From contig NW_019775646.1 in assembly GCF_001039355.2 (NCBI RefSeq), positions 167,106 to 231,105 of the forward strand: a stretch of DNA of 64,000 nt, given 5' to 3'. The notes under the pieces are model-generated. The model was given only the letters and a program-made list of their open reading frames with translations. It had not been told where the DNA came from and made no database searches. Every line of letters starts with the position of its first letter. The stretch's first letter is position 1. The position numbers were made by a program, and so were the translations under genes. Origin of the DNA: Lingula anatina. Taxonomy: Eukaryota > Brachiopoda > Lingulata > Lingulida > Lingulidae. Below are positions 12,501 through 24,600 of this stretch, one piece after another.

Positions 12501-12972
12501 GTTAAACCAAGGCATGAGCCGGCCACCCCCAAACATCTCTCACGGTGTAACCATAGATAAGAAAGTCATGAAATTGTCGGCACTGTTGTAGAATTATAAA
12601 AAGAGAGCAATGTTGGCGTTTTTGCATTATTTTCAGACTCAAAAGTTTCAATAACAAATGTGAAGGTGTTCAAATCCATTAAGAGAAATATGTACTGCCT
12701 CCAACGCGTTTTTCTCATTTACAACAGCATACTATAATAGCATATATACTATAATAATATTTTGATTAGGAATATATTTACGATTTTATTGCTATATATC
12801 CAAGGCAACAGCAAAGTTAACGTATTTTAACGTTCTTATTTCTAAATCAAAATGGAATAATGTAGCTTATGAATTTCTCCGTCTCTGAAATGCTCCTTTT
12901 GTGTTTATTTATGTCCTCATTCCATTATGACTGCAGCTGAGATCTCCTCATTTGCCCATCCACGTATTGTTG

Positions 12973-13112
12973 GCCAGTGACGCAACGGAGCTTTACTCGG
13001 GCGTAGTTACGACGACCAGTTTTTGTCTTGGTGCAACGGGCGTAAGCAGGGAGAGTTTACGACAGTCGTAGCCGAGTAAATTTACGCCCTGTTGGTGCAA
13101 CCGGGCCCAGTA
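12973..13112. mobile_element. Imperfect hairpin element at the 3' end of the receptor pseudogene
   Basis: The arms GAGCTTTACTCGGGCGTA and the near-complement around 13065-13100 (CGTAGCCGAGTAAATTTACG) form a hairpin of about 140 bp ending in GGTGCAACCGGGCCC. It abuts the point where similarity to the intact receptor stops (after GWLAVAFGVLG), so it likely truncates that pseudogene. Confidence 0.5.
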
Positions 13113-14652
13113 CACCAAAGGCAACAGCCAGCCACCCTAAGTTGGCGATCAGGAGAAATGCATCTTCCTCCTGTGGTAGGTAGTATATGAAGATGTACAG
13201 TATGAGGCAACAGAAAGCTATGTTTACTATCATCCATGCCGAGGTAAGCGGTAAAAAATAGGCCTACGGTCTGCAGTGTCCATGAGTCGGCAGATTTGCT
13301 GGTGCCTTTTTCTGTACCATTTTAAGTCACAAGGACTGGAGCCTGTAGTGTCATTATAGTTTTTTATCGCCATCTTAAGATTTATGTTGAACTCTAGAAA
13401 AGCTTTATACATGACTTCAGCAATCGCAAAAAACGCAACGACCGGCAGAATCCAACAGCTTAACATGATAAATTCAAAAGCAATCGAAAATGACTTAATT
13501 ATGTTCATTTCTATCGTTCGATTGTTATTTACGAAAAAAAGATGAAATGGAGCGATCTGAATTTCTAAACTATTCACAGAGCCACAAATACTATCATACT
13601 GTACATCTTGTACGCAAAATTAAAGGGATAATAACTCTTCGTATAAGGTCTATATTTCACAATAAAAACATTTTGAATAACTCATAGAAATACAACATAT
13701 TCTGTTTTACGACAAAAACATGAGTAATAGCTATTATTCTGATATCTGAGCTTGTCTTAAGACCACGTGACCTCCATTGATGGCTATATTCTGTTATAAT
13801 CTCTTTAGAGATTTTACCAAAAAAACAAACTTTTTAGAAAAAAAAAAAAAAAAAAAAAACAGGGACTATCTTTGAATGTAGAAATGGATTCATTAACCAT
13901 TGGTAAGTATGGGAAAAGTGTTGTTTACTCCAGGAAAATTTATTTTTTTGGCCAAAACGAAGAGTTATTATCCCTTTAACCAAGACTATTACCCAGCTCA
14001 CAGCAGTGTAAACTAAAATCCGCCATTTAAAATGGCGAGGGCAGAATACACAATGCATGTTGTGATGTAAAACTTCCCATTCTGCAAAAAAATTCTGCAA
14101 GCGGTTCTTACGGCATGCCATATACCAAACCAACACACCAGTTGCTGTACCACGTCATGTAAGCGACTTTTACAAATAGGTGGTAGCCCATAGATGGTAC
14201 GGAAAACATGGTGAATTGTAGAAGGCAGTTTGTCCATATTGCAACTAGCACTACAGTGCTGTACACTCTCAGAGTTTTATTCTACCATATGATTGTTCTA
14301 CGTCGACTGCGGCGTTGGCGCTTGCTCCACTCCATGAAAAATTGGACACGCTATTCACCGCTTGATTCTCGTGGTAGAGCCCCACTAATTTCAGAGATAT
14401 GATAAGCGGCCGAAAAGGTTTTTGAAGTGGGTTATTCAAAGTCACGTGTACGTTTTCAGGAACGTTTCGTCCCGTCTCTGAGGATCCGACTTTGCCTTGT
14501 TGCAGCTGAGGTTCCATTCTAATACCAACTTTGTTGATCTCTAGCATTGATATTTTCCTTCTCTGTCGACACTTATCATGCATGTGAATGCAATCCAATC
14601 CGTTTTGTTCATTGTTGGCATTCAATACATCACGTGATGTAATCGTACTCAT
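13060..14652 (-). pseudogene. Gustatory-receptor-like (Gr, 7tm) pseudogene
   Basis: The start at 14652 opens a cytoplasmic N-terminus (MSTITSRDVLNANNEQ) whose segment KPFRPLIISLKLVGLYHE matches KPLIISLKIFGLYYG of the intact gene at 38.5 kb. The aligned parts then change frame at about 14280 (before RVYSTVVLVAIW), about 14125 (before MACRKNRLQNFFAEW) and about 13250 (before NIAFCCLILYIF). A TTAA-flanked element (13624-13975) splits it between the TAVSWVIVLVK and SLEIQIAPFHLFF segments. The last exons with the TYxxxxxQF signature are absent. At least three frame breaks plus an insertion make a functional product unlikely. Divergence from the intact gene is far greater than between the U copies, so this pair is older. 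Confidence 0.85.
13624..13975. mobile_element. TTAA-flanked inverted-repeat element (piggyBac-like non-autonomous)
   Basis: TTAA occurs at 13620-13623 and 13976-13979, and the 352-bp insert has perfect 19-bp ends (AGGGATAATAACTCTTCGT and its complement). Removing it rejoins the two halves of the receptor pseudogene in register. TTAA target choice is typical of piggyBac transposases; no transposase is encoded. It contains an A21 run near 13839. Confidence 0.85.
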
Positions 14653-14702
14653 TTCAGTATGTTAAGGTTGGTTCTCTCTCTTTGTTGTTGTGTCCTCATA
14701 GA
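14617..14702. repeat. 86-bp direct repeat, unit 1 (pseudogene leader)
   Basis: This contains the pseudogene start codon region and its upstream leader (TCACGTGATGTAATCG, TTAAGGTTGGTTCTCTC). It recurs almost identically at 15540-15626. Confidence 0.85.
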
Positions 14703-16592
14703 TCACAATTATTCCAATCATCTGTTGTATTAAGGGGAGAGAACAATGTTTGGTCAATATGCAATCATACTAAGTCGTACTAGTATGTTGGCTCGATCTT
14801 GGAGAACGTTTGTACTTTGATAAACCCGTTTCACATGGATTCGTGGTAAGGCAAAATAAATAAATAAATAAATAAATAAAAAAATAAAAACTCCACAGGA
14901 AATGAATTTACATCATCATTTCGTACTATTGATTTTCTTGTATTTTACCAATTAATACCACTTAACGGATGCCTGTCAGAGGAAACACGACGGCAGCGAT
15001 GACACCAGATGCAGATACATGTATGTCAACATAACGATTTCTTGCGGCTCCAAACTATAACGGTGCCTTTAAGCTTCATATGGACATTTAGGTGTGGGAC
15101 TTTCTTTTATGAAGCCAAATGTACCACGAAACGGCTATTCAGAACTGTTTCATCTTATTCCGAAGCCTGATTAACGAAATCCCCGTTTCATGAACAATTT
15201 AGCCTTTTCAAATTAGATAATTACAAGGGCGACCGCTTTTCACTTGTTATAGTCGTACAAATTAAACTGGTTTAAGTGCTGTAGAAAAAGCATGTGGATG
15301 TAGCACATCATCTCAGGAAGAACAAAATTACCCGATGAACGGACAGCTCGAACAACGACACGCATTACCCCATGTTTGGAAGTGTAGGGGACCGGAAACA
15401 AGCCAATGAGACTTTATGAAATTCGTGAATTTGCACAAAAGGCACCGATGACGTACTTCTGAGGAATTATGCAAGTCATGTACACCACAATGCACTGCCC
15501 ACTGGCTGTAAAATGTTTAGACGCTACCACAAGAAATAAATGGCATTCAATACATCACGTGATGTAATCGTACTCATTTCAGTACGTTAAGGTTGGTTCT
15601 CTCTCTTTGTTGTTGTGTCCTTATAGGTCCTTACATGCTTTGCAAGGATCCTGTGTTCGTAGCGCATTTTTTTCTTACGATCGAATAGCTTCAATAATAC
15701 TGGACTCTTTCTAGCTATTTTATTTACTAATTATTCTTTTTGTGGCGTCAATATAAGCATAACAGAAACAAGATTGTTCAGGAGGAAAATTAATTTTGTG
15801 AAGTGTACTAGATTAAGGTATTGGACATCCTCACACTATTGGCATTAACGTACTACAACACTGAAGACTGCATCATAAATACGACCATTTCTTCTACTCT
15901 ATTTTGTAAGAGAAGGAAAAAACAATGGACGATATTATCAGATTAAGATAATCTATATCAACAAAACATGTTTTCGTATAGTTCCCCGTGTGAATTGTAT
16001 AAAACGGTATACATAATAATAATAATAATAATATCACCTAATAATAGTACTTTAGTTGTCCTGACTAAATACAGTCAATACATTGCTATTGATAATATAT
16101 TATATTTGTTCAAAAATCTACATTGCTACAATGTATACAGTCCAGTTAAAAAGTACCAGTAACCGATTCCATCTTTCTCTCAACTTGCTGTCGTGCTGCC
16201 GATTTTGTCAAGTAACAGGAAGAAACGGAACACGCTGGAAATAATTTTAACTGTTGACTTATCATCATGTATCATTAAATAGAAAATTATATTAAGTATC
16301 ACCAATAAGAAAATATCCGAGTATTACCAACTTTAACTACATGCCAACAATGCATTATGTGGTCGAGGCAGTGACATATTAACTAACTGAATCCTTCTAT
16401 TCCGAGGTCTATTCCTCTTTGTGCTTTTTTTTTTACATAGACAGTAATACTAAGTTAACGCAATCATCGAAGCACTGTTACGAGTTTGTGACTGACGGAG
16501 TAAAATATGAATCTGACTGTCAGTGTCAAAATCACTGTAAACTGATTGGCAATCTGAATGTCAACTTTGCCCTTTTTAGATTCAGGTCTTTA
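14703..16592. other. Intergenic, no gene seen
   Basis: Between the receptor pseudogene and the next gene I see a short TAAA microsatellite near 14857-14880, the second 86-bp repeat and an ATA-type run near 16015-16034. No ORF here has splice or family support. Confidence 0.5.
15540..15626. repeat. 86-bp direct repeat, unit 2
   Basis: This copy of 14617-14702 differs at only a few positions (CAGTACG for CAGTATG, CCTTATAG for CCTCATAG). It carries the same ATG-containing leader but no receptor coding sequence follows. Confidence 0.85.
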
Positions 16593-17964
16593 CTAATCAT
16601 CGTCTTCATCGTCATCATCAGGCACAGGAGGGGGGGCGTAGCTCTGCGCAGTGCTGCCATCTACCGGTCGCACCATGGCGCTGCTGCAATATCTGATGGT
16701 GTGTAAAGGAACACACTCTTCTTCCATCGGGAGAGGGTGTTGATCCCCTTTTCTGTGAGAAAAAGAAATGATACGGTCACGATGTAACGTAAGCTCTACA
16801 GCAATCACGACAAGATACAGCAATCAATCCTCTACACGCCACATATTGGTAGAGTCTTACTGTAGCGCTTAAAATGTTGCAATCTCTGTATCTAAACATT
16901 TGCGGTTTTAAGTTGATTGCTTTATTACTGCACATTCAATTCCACGAAATTTAAATCTTCACATACTTGTTATAGACTCTTGTATGTCTGTATAGTTCTG
17001 AATTTTAAAATACACTTATGCAATTTTTACAATATTCACATGTGTGTTACCTGGCGACCATTCGGAGAGCAAGGACAATCTTCTTAGAGAAATTAAGGGG
17101 GAAATTGTCTACGCTCTGGAAATCTTGATTGGTATGCCCTTGTAATGTGGTGGCACCGGCAGAAATCTTAAATTCTGTGATGGAATGCACCTCATCGAGC
17201 CGGTCGTCAATATTGGAGTCGTCTTCCTGAAGCATTTCATCCTGTGGAACACGTCGCCTGCTTTTGCGTTTTCTCGACCTGAAGTACAAATTACTCAAGA
17301 TTTTTACGATTATTAATTCTTATTGGTATAATTCATTAGGCTTCTTTAATGGATGCTTTGTTCTACTTTATTTCTCCGTGGAGTATTTGGTTTAAGCATG
17401 ATTTTTAATAATAATAATAATAATATAGAATCAATAACAGAATAACAGAATATCATATGTTCAGTAAATCGCTATGGTCGCTATAACTTATAACAATTGA
17501 AAAAGTATTCCAAATGTTCCATCTCTGTGACTTGTGTGGATACAAATGCCTCACCTTAAATCTTCACCAATACTGTCATCACCCTGTTCATCACTGAAAT
17601 GATGAAAAAGGAAATGCCTATCTTAATAAATCAGTGCTATGACATTTCCACAGAAATTCGCCTATTGAACGAAGGTAAAAGGGGCTTCTTTTCTGACAAA
17701 GGAAAAAAGTTTTACACAACGCAAATGTTGCCCATTAAAATGAACGTTACTTTAGATACCAAAAAAGTGCAAATTTATTTGTTGAACCAAAGAAAAAATT
17801 AGTGCATAAAACAGAATTTTAAAAGGGGGGAAAAGATGAAAGGGAGCACTGAATACATAGGGACTTAGTGGGTTTACCGTATGGCAATTGTAAATATACT
17901 TACAGTTGACTTTGAGACACATCTGGTCTGGGCATTAATAAATCCTGCTGATGAGTTGCCACAT
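16593..17964 (-). CDS. 3' end of an unknown gene with basic patch and acidic C-terminus
   Basis: Four exons read on the minus strand (17964-17904, 17593-17555, 17278-17051, 16752-16593), all joined in phase 2, ending at TAG 16593-16595. The peptide runs from VATHQQDLLMPRPDVSQSQL through an acidic DEQGDDSIGED and a strongly basic RSRKRKSRRRV (possible nuclear signal). A globular stretch follows (FPLNFSKKIVLALRMVARK), then a proline-rich acidic tail (PPPVPDDDDEDDD). The first exon seen begins at a clear acceptor (TTTCAG), so earlier exons are required, yet only about 200 bp to the right duplication copy 2 begins. Either the 5' exons lie beyond or inside copy 2 in a form I did not recognise, or the duplication cut this gene. 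Family not recognised. Confidence 0.6.
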
Positions 17965-18688
17965 CTGAAATGTAAAAAAAAAAACATATTGGAGGACACT
18001 CCATTTTAAATGACGGAGTTTAGACAATGAGATGCAGGAATCAGACTACATTGCCAATAATGTGAGTGTTACTTAATGCATTTGACGTGAGGCTTTGTTA
18101 ATAGTGATCGACCAAATACCGACTGCAGACTGTATTACCATGGAATAATGGCTGAAAAGTGTAAGGAAGTTTATTTTAATCAAGTTTTTCTTGACAAAAA
18201 TATTTGCCCTATTTAATTGCCTAATAATGATGACAGAAACCTCACAATGAATGCGTTTTAACACTTTTTTAAAAAAATTCAGTCTGTCTCTTGTAACAGA
18301 AACCTGCAACAATCGATTCATTTCAACATACGCGAGGCGCTATCAGAGCTTGATTTTTTTCAAGTGTACACTTACATGTAGATGTGCACGTAGGTTGCAG
18401 ACAGTAAAAAGTTATTTTTGTAATGGGTCTTGCTGTGCTTTAAAGAAGCAAAAAAAAAAAAACTCCTTACTACTCAAGGTGTCTTTCTTCTTAAACAAAC
18501 CTTTTAAAACGAATATTTTTCTTCGGTATAAGCTGAAAATAATATGAACATTCCTAACTTAAATTTGCCATATCTCGCACATTTTTTCCGGTTTCAAAGT
18601 ATTCGTGTCATGCAAATGCATGTACATAACATGATCACACTGGTCGGCTTTTGGAGAGTATTTTGCATCTAAACCACTATTTACTTAC

Positions 18689-21600
18689 CTATCAGACTGA
18701 TGACAGACTGATTCTCAATGCCCAGCTGCGCCAGGCACTTCCGTTCTTCTGCGATAACACGCTCAGTGCCGCTCACACAAAAACCCTCCAACTGTTGGCT
18801 GGCTAGCTCGCCATCTGTCTCCTTGGGATCTTCAACGACTTTCTTAAGGACATGATACAGCGTGGCGCATGTTTCCGTCTCCACGTCTCTAGTCCATGTC
18901 TTGTTCGGAGTGCTCCTGGTAATGTTCAAGGTTACCTGTATGGGCTGGGATATAATTACATCGATGACCGGGCACCTTGCGGTCAAGAATTTGAGAGGTA
19001 ACTGTTCCCTGCCACGCACGGTCGCGTCATCAATCATCTGAAAATGAAAAGATGAAAAAGACTAAGAAAACACACCAGCACGGTAGCAAATTTTATCTCG
19101 AACCTTGTAAAATTGACTGCTTCAAATAGATTTGCACTAGTTTATCTTGTTTAATAATACGTTTATTTTCTTTTTTCATTTCGAACATCATATATGCTAT
19201 ACTGGTAACCTACGGAGTTATAAAAGCTCACAACATCCTCCTCATCCTTAAGCAGAAGGCAGATTTGTGTTTGATCTTTCCCAGAAGTCTCCTGAAATAC
19301 GGTAAACAAAAATTCGTCAAACATGCAATAGCTTAGACGAAACAAGACAGCAAAGCTGTGAAATGCAGAGACACACAACATGAAAATAACAAAGGCAGTG
19401 CACAAAATGGGGTTTGGGTCAAATTTGATCTGAAATTACTTAATGCCTTACACCATAATCTCCACCAATTTTTAATTACGTACTATAGTTAATGTGGACA
19501 TTCAGAACATGTACATAGCAAAGAGTTTCAAGCCCATGAGAACCTTAAAGTCACACCTTGAAATTGCAATATGTTTAAGAAATCACAAAGACGCATAACT
19601 TTAAAAAAAAGAAACCAAGCTTTATTTTATTCTAAATGGTTTTTATAAATTTGAGAATAAATGTAATACGTTGCGTTTACAATGGTAATGCACAAAATTG
19701 GGACATTTTCAGTTCTGATTCACTATAATACAACGGTTAACAGGGCAATTGAGACCCGTTTTTTATGATGTACTACCATCAATGCGGTCATTAAGAAGTA
19801 ACGAGCACAGGGCTTCTTCAAAGTCATGCCTTAAAATTAGCATTGTGGGGAAAATTTTAAAACTTCATTACATCAAGAAATAGAATCTATTCCGGCTGGT
19901 TTTCGACGGTGATGGCGACGACAGACACAGGTGATGGTTATATATACAGACACACCGTGCCTGTACATTGCGGTAATGTACCGTGAATTTTGAACGGCTC
20001 GTAAACTGCAAACGAGCTACTGTATAATGTGTTATAGTTATCTGTTTATCAATATCTATTGATTTACAATAAAACAAATATAAGAGCGCATTCTCAACGA
20101 ATTAAGCCAGGCTTTACAAAGCCGGTGACCTAAAAATGGCGGACGTACATGAAAGAAAAACCGCCTAATCTTTTAATTAACCTTTTTCATATTTTGCGGA
20201 AATACGAAGTGCGCATGACAGGAACCGCGCGCCACAGGGGTCATAGTGGTCCTCTGCTGTTTCCAGCATGGCTATGCTAGGTGTAGATGCTGTACAAGGT
20301 GCGCATATAAAAAGGTCGCATGAAGCGTGCATTGATTTCTGTCAAACTAAAAAGGTGGCTGAAGCACAGAAATGCGTAAACTGTAGGCAAGAAACAGCTA
20401 TTTGGACGGAGAATCAAGCAATTAAATATTTTCTTTCTCAGTTTAGATACGATGCGCTTTACAACTAGACTTCACCTAAGCGTTCGAGCCTTGGCTGTAC
20501 TTTCAATAGTGATGACGAACTAAAGCTTCGGAGTTCTTTTAAATGCTTCCGATAATAAAGATATGCGAAAGAGACTCGTTATTTTTTTATATATAAAATC
20601 AAAATAGCCAGTAGACTCGTACACAGCTTTCAAGAGTGTGGACAGGTGCGCAGACCTACGTCTTCACAATTTTGTACATGTANTGCTCATCAGTTAAACT
20701 CGTGGTGAAGAAAGCATGGCGGCTGAAGGCGATCGAAGGAAAAAAGCTCTTCTGTTCTATTATCTTTGAAAACAGAGACGAAAAAGGAATAATTTGGCCC
20801 GTAGAGCAGCAATGAATCGACTTTCTACGGAGATAATATCACCAGAGATATTCACGGAAATATTAATGTTCGGAGCCGAGATTTAATTACTGTACCCCGC
20901 AGGGACGACGTGTGGGGAGGCGTGTGAGAGGCGGAGAGACTATTAAAAGATTAGGCGGTTTTTCTTTCATGTACGTCCGCCATTTTTAGGTCACCGGCTT
21001 TGTAAAGCCTGGCTTAATTCGTTGAGAATGCGCTCTAAGATATTTTGCGTGACTGACACACATACTAAAACATGTAAAAGACGACCCCGTAAGTACAAAG
21101 CATCTTATTTAAAAAAAAGCTTATATACCTTTCCCTTGGTTTTTATCAGGTTCTGAACTGACTTCTCAACTTCAAGCAAGGTGGTTTCATCACATAACAC
21201 GTGGATGCTGCCAAGCTTTTCCATTGTCTTGTGAGTAAGAACTGGAACTTCCATTTGTGTAGGTATTAATATTAGGCTCCTACTAAGGCCAAGGTCCCTG
21301 AAAATAAAAGTATGAGTAGTGTTTACCATTCATGACAGATCCACTGTTCGTGTCAGGCAAGGACTGCGTGAGTCCTAGTGACTTAACCAGTTACCATGTG
21401 TTAATTTTGATTTACTATTTTAAAAACTTCACTGAAAGCTTAACTTACTATGTAATTGAAGGTGAATGAATACCTGAGATGCCGGTTGCTTTGTAGCTTC
21501 TCCACTCTGTCACGTATTAAAATGAATGAGGTATCCAGGTTGCAGGAGCTATGGGTTTTAAAGTCTAGCATCACTTGTTCTCTCAGGTCCGCGACGGTCT

Positions 21601-24600
21601 TATAAGCCTCGATATTCACTTGGAGGACCGAAGAACACCCTGGCATTCGAAACTTAACATCGAACGTGAACATCGTTGGTTTCACGGTGACTTCTGACCC
21701 ATCTGAAAATCCCTCGAACGCGATGTAAATGGTTTCGTGTAATTCGTCGAAGGAATACTTGCTTTCACACACCCCTCTCTCTTTGTGCCGGTGTACCAAG
21801 GCAACGCCGTCCTCCTCCATCAGGCGCCGTACCACCAAATCATTCTTCAGGTCAGAGAGAGTAATGGATGACTTCACGACCATTGTGTCTTGCCGGCCAT
21901 CAAACGCGGTCACTTTGAGAGACATGCCCTTCTCAATGACCACGCGTGCTGTGTAAGCGAAATTTCCTCGATATGACGAGTCACGTCGAGTCAGAATCTT
22001 AATCGCCGTGGCGCTGTCTGGACCTAGATTCAGTGCCTTTTGAACCTCATTCTTGAGATCTTGACCTTTGAAGATGACCAACGTGACCAGTTTAGGAGGA
22101 TCAGACGCTTCAACCAACCCTTTCAACAAAAGTGCCGTAAAGCTCCTTTTCACATTTGAACGGGATTGCTCCCTGGTGACTCTCACGTCCTCTGGACTGG
22201 GAACGCCGTACCGCGAGACGACCTCTGCAGTAACATCTGAGGAATAGCCACAGGTGAACATCTCGGTGGTGACGTTCTCTGCGTCGACAGGATTAATTAC
22301 GCTAACCTCATTAGCAATTTCTCTCACCAGGACAACTTCGCAAGACGAGTCCATCCAATCCCTGTATAGATAAATATATAAAAAGCGCTACAAATTCATA
22401 ACCACTTAATCCACTTGAAAGAGAGAAATAAATGAGTAATCTGTTTATTTAATTCCTCGATCATTTTAATTGGACACTTATGGTGTTTTCTTTTCGTCGT
22501 GGTTTCAAAGATTAATAATACAGCCTTGCCTACTAATTAAAAAGCGTGCTTTTTGAAAACAAAACGCTGGTCCCCTACCTGTAGATGGAAGAAATGGCCC
22601 TCATTTGAAAATGATAATGAGTGACGAACTGGTCTGCGAAGTTGACTACGTAGGCTTCAATATCTCTCTCAGCAGATGGCACGGAGCCAGTGACTTGTTT
22701 CACCAGATCCAACAATGTTTGTTCTGGTCCCAGGTCGACAATGAGGGGTTCAGACAACACTCCTGCATAGTTCTGATGGCAGACCTTAAACTGGAGATTG
22801 GAGGATAGTAGACTATATAAGGCATATGGAACAACATAGTGTCTGACATACAAAAACTTTAATAAGTACAAGCAGGCCAATATACACAACATTTAGGCCT
22901 TCAGGCAACTAGATGTAACTTATTAGTACATTTACATATAAACTTGTTCTTCAAAGCTCACAAAAATATCTAATGTTAAACCCAGCACTTATTTCTAGTC
23001 TGAAACAAGTTCTGTTTAACAATAGATGATGGGCAGTAAGGATGAAAGAAGGAAAATCAAAGGCAGTCGTTGGTTACCCACCGTATACACCAACTCTGGC
23101 GTGAAGGTGCATTCCAACAACCCATTCTCTCTTTTCTTCTTCTCGATCCCAGAATCTTCTATCTTGGACCCTTTGGAGGTGGAATAGAACATAAACCGAC
23201 GTGCCAGAGTCACCGGTCTCTCAATGGAATATTCCTCCTCGCCATTCAAAGCAAACATGCCTGCAGTATAAATAAAAATCTTTCTGAAAGGAGTTTTGAG
23301 ACACTCGGCGATATCTTTATAACAATTTTTTTAGTATGATAAGAACTCATGTTACCATAAGATATACAAGGTTACCAGTACGTTCAGCAAGGTCAGTATT
23401 ACCTCAATCAATCAGTTAAACAAAATGTGCAAGATATACTATTTAAATGAACATTTTGGAAATTTGGAAACAGTTAAGTGTTTTGGGTGTTTTTTTTTTA
23501 CCTATTAAGACATCATCTATCTTGACTTCAGCACGGCATCTGTGTTTTGTTCCATTTCGTAGCTGTAAACAGTAATTATACCCACTCCCCAGTTCGACGT
23601 ATTCTCCTTCTGCTGTCTTAAAATGACGCCCGCCTTCCACTTTGACTCGATAGCCATCAATTTCGAAGAAGTTTTTGGATGCAGGTTTGTACTTTGAAGG
23701 AGCTTGGTCAAAAAGTATTAAATACATCAGAAACATACATCAATTTGTTCGGATTATGAAAGAGGAATAGCAATTTGATTAAAGTGGTTTATAAAAAAGC
23801 TAGAAAATCTCCCCAACGTGTTTCCGTTACTCACAAGTGCACGTATTAACTCTTACCCAAATCTTGGGCGAGCTCTTGTAAATTTTCTTTGATATTCATC
23901 AATTCTTCCACATGCTCTTGCTGACGGTTGGCCTAGATATACAAACAGATACATCCACAAAAATACTGTGAGTCGATCTAGTTCAAGTATCGTATCACAG
24001 AACCTTTGTAACTATTTACTCATATAACAGCCATGATGCAAACTGCCAGCAGATGAGGATATTATGTTTTTACTTTTTGTGAGGTACAACTATATGCACT
24101 ATACTAATGTATGCATAAATCATAGCGCCCTATATGTCAAAGAAAAAAAAAATATATATATAGTTGTTATAAGTGACCAAGCTATGTATTACATATTGCA
24201 GTTACCGGTAGAAGACGTAGTAAGCATTCTCACTTACAATTTGCTCCAGTGTCATCTTCATCTCCAGCATGCTGCTAGCCTTCTGGTCCAGCTTCTGCAG
24301 CAGCTCACTCTGGTGGACACTTTCAGCAAACATGGCTTCAGTCAGCTGCTTTACTATCTTCTCCTTCAGTTGGTCGAGGTTTTCAACGCGGGCGGTGGCT
24401 TTGAGAATCTTGGCAATGGCATTTTGGTCGGGGAGGAGGCACTGTATGATATACAATTCTGCCACCTCCAAAACCTAGAATTGGGTTGTGTGGAATGATT
24501 CCATAGTGGAATTTGATTGAAAAACAAAGATGGATGACAAAATTTGTGACATGTAATAAATTAATTGGGGTGCAAACTATCATGGCCAAGGCACGAATAA

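Larger units (their letters stand above)
7504..13059. other. Upstream of U-A: no supported gene
   Basis: To 12115 this is the 5' flank shared with copy 2 (26013-32135). It contains two small transposons near 9.2-9.5 kb and a G-run near 8142. From 12116 the sequence is unique in this window. Short ORFs here are not conserved between copies. Confidence 0.5.

Noticed and set aside
20268-20468. 66-codon ORF inside the 952-bp element as a functional gene
   Set aside because: It is too short for a transposase, lacks recognised motifs, and the element is flanked as a non-autonomous copy. It could be a captured fragment.
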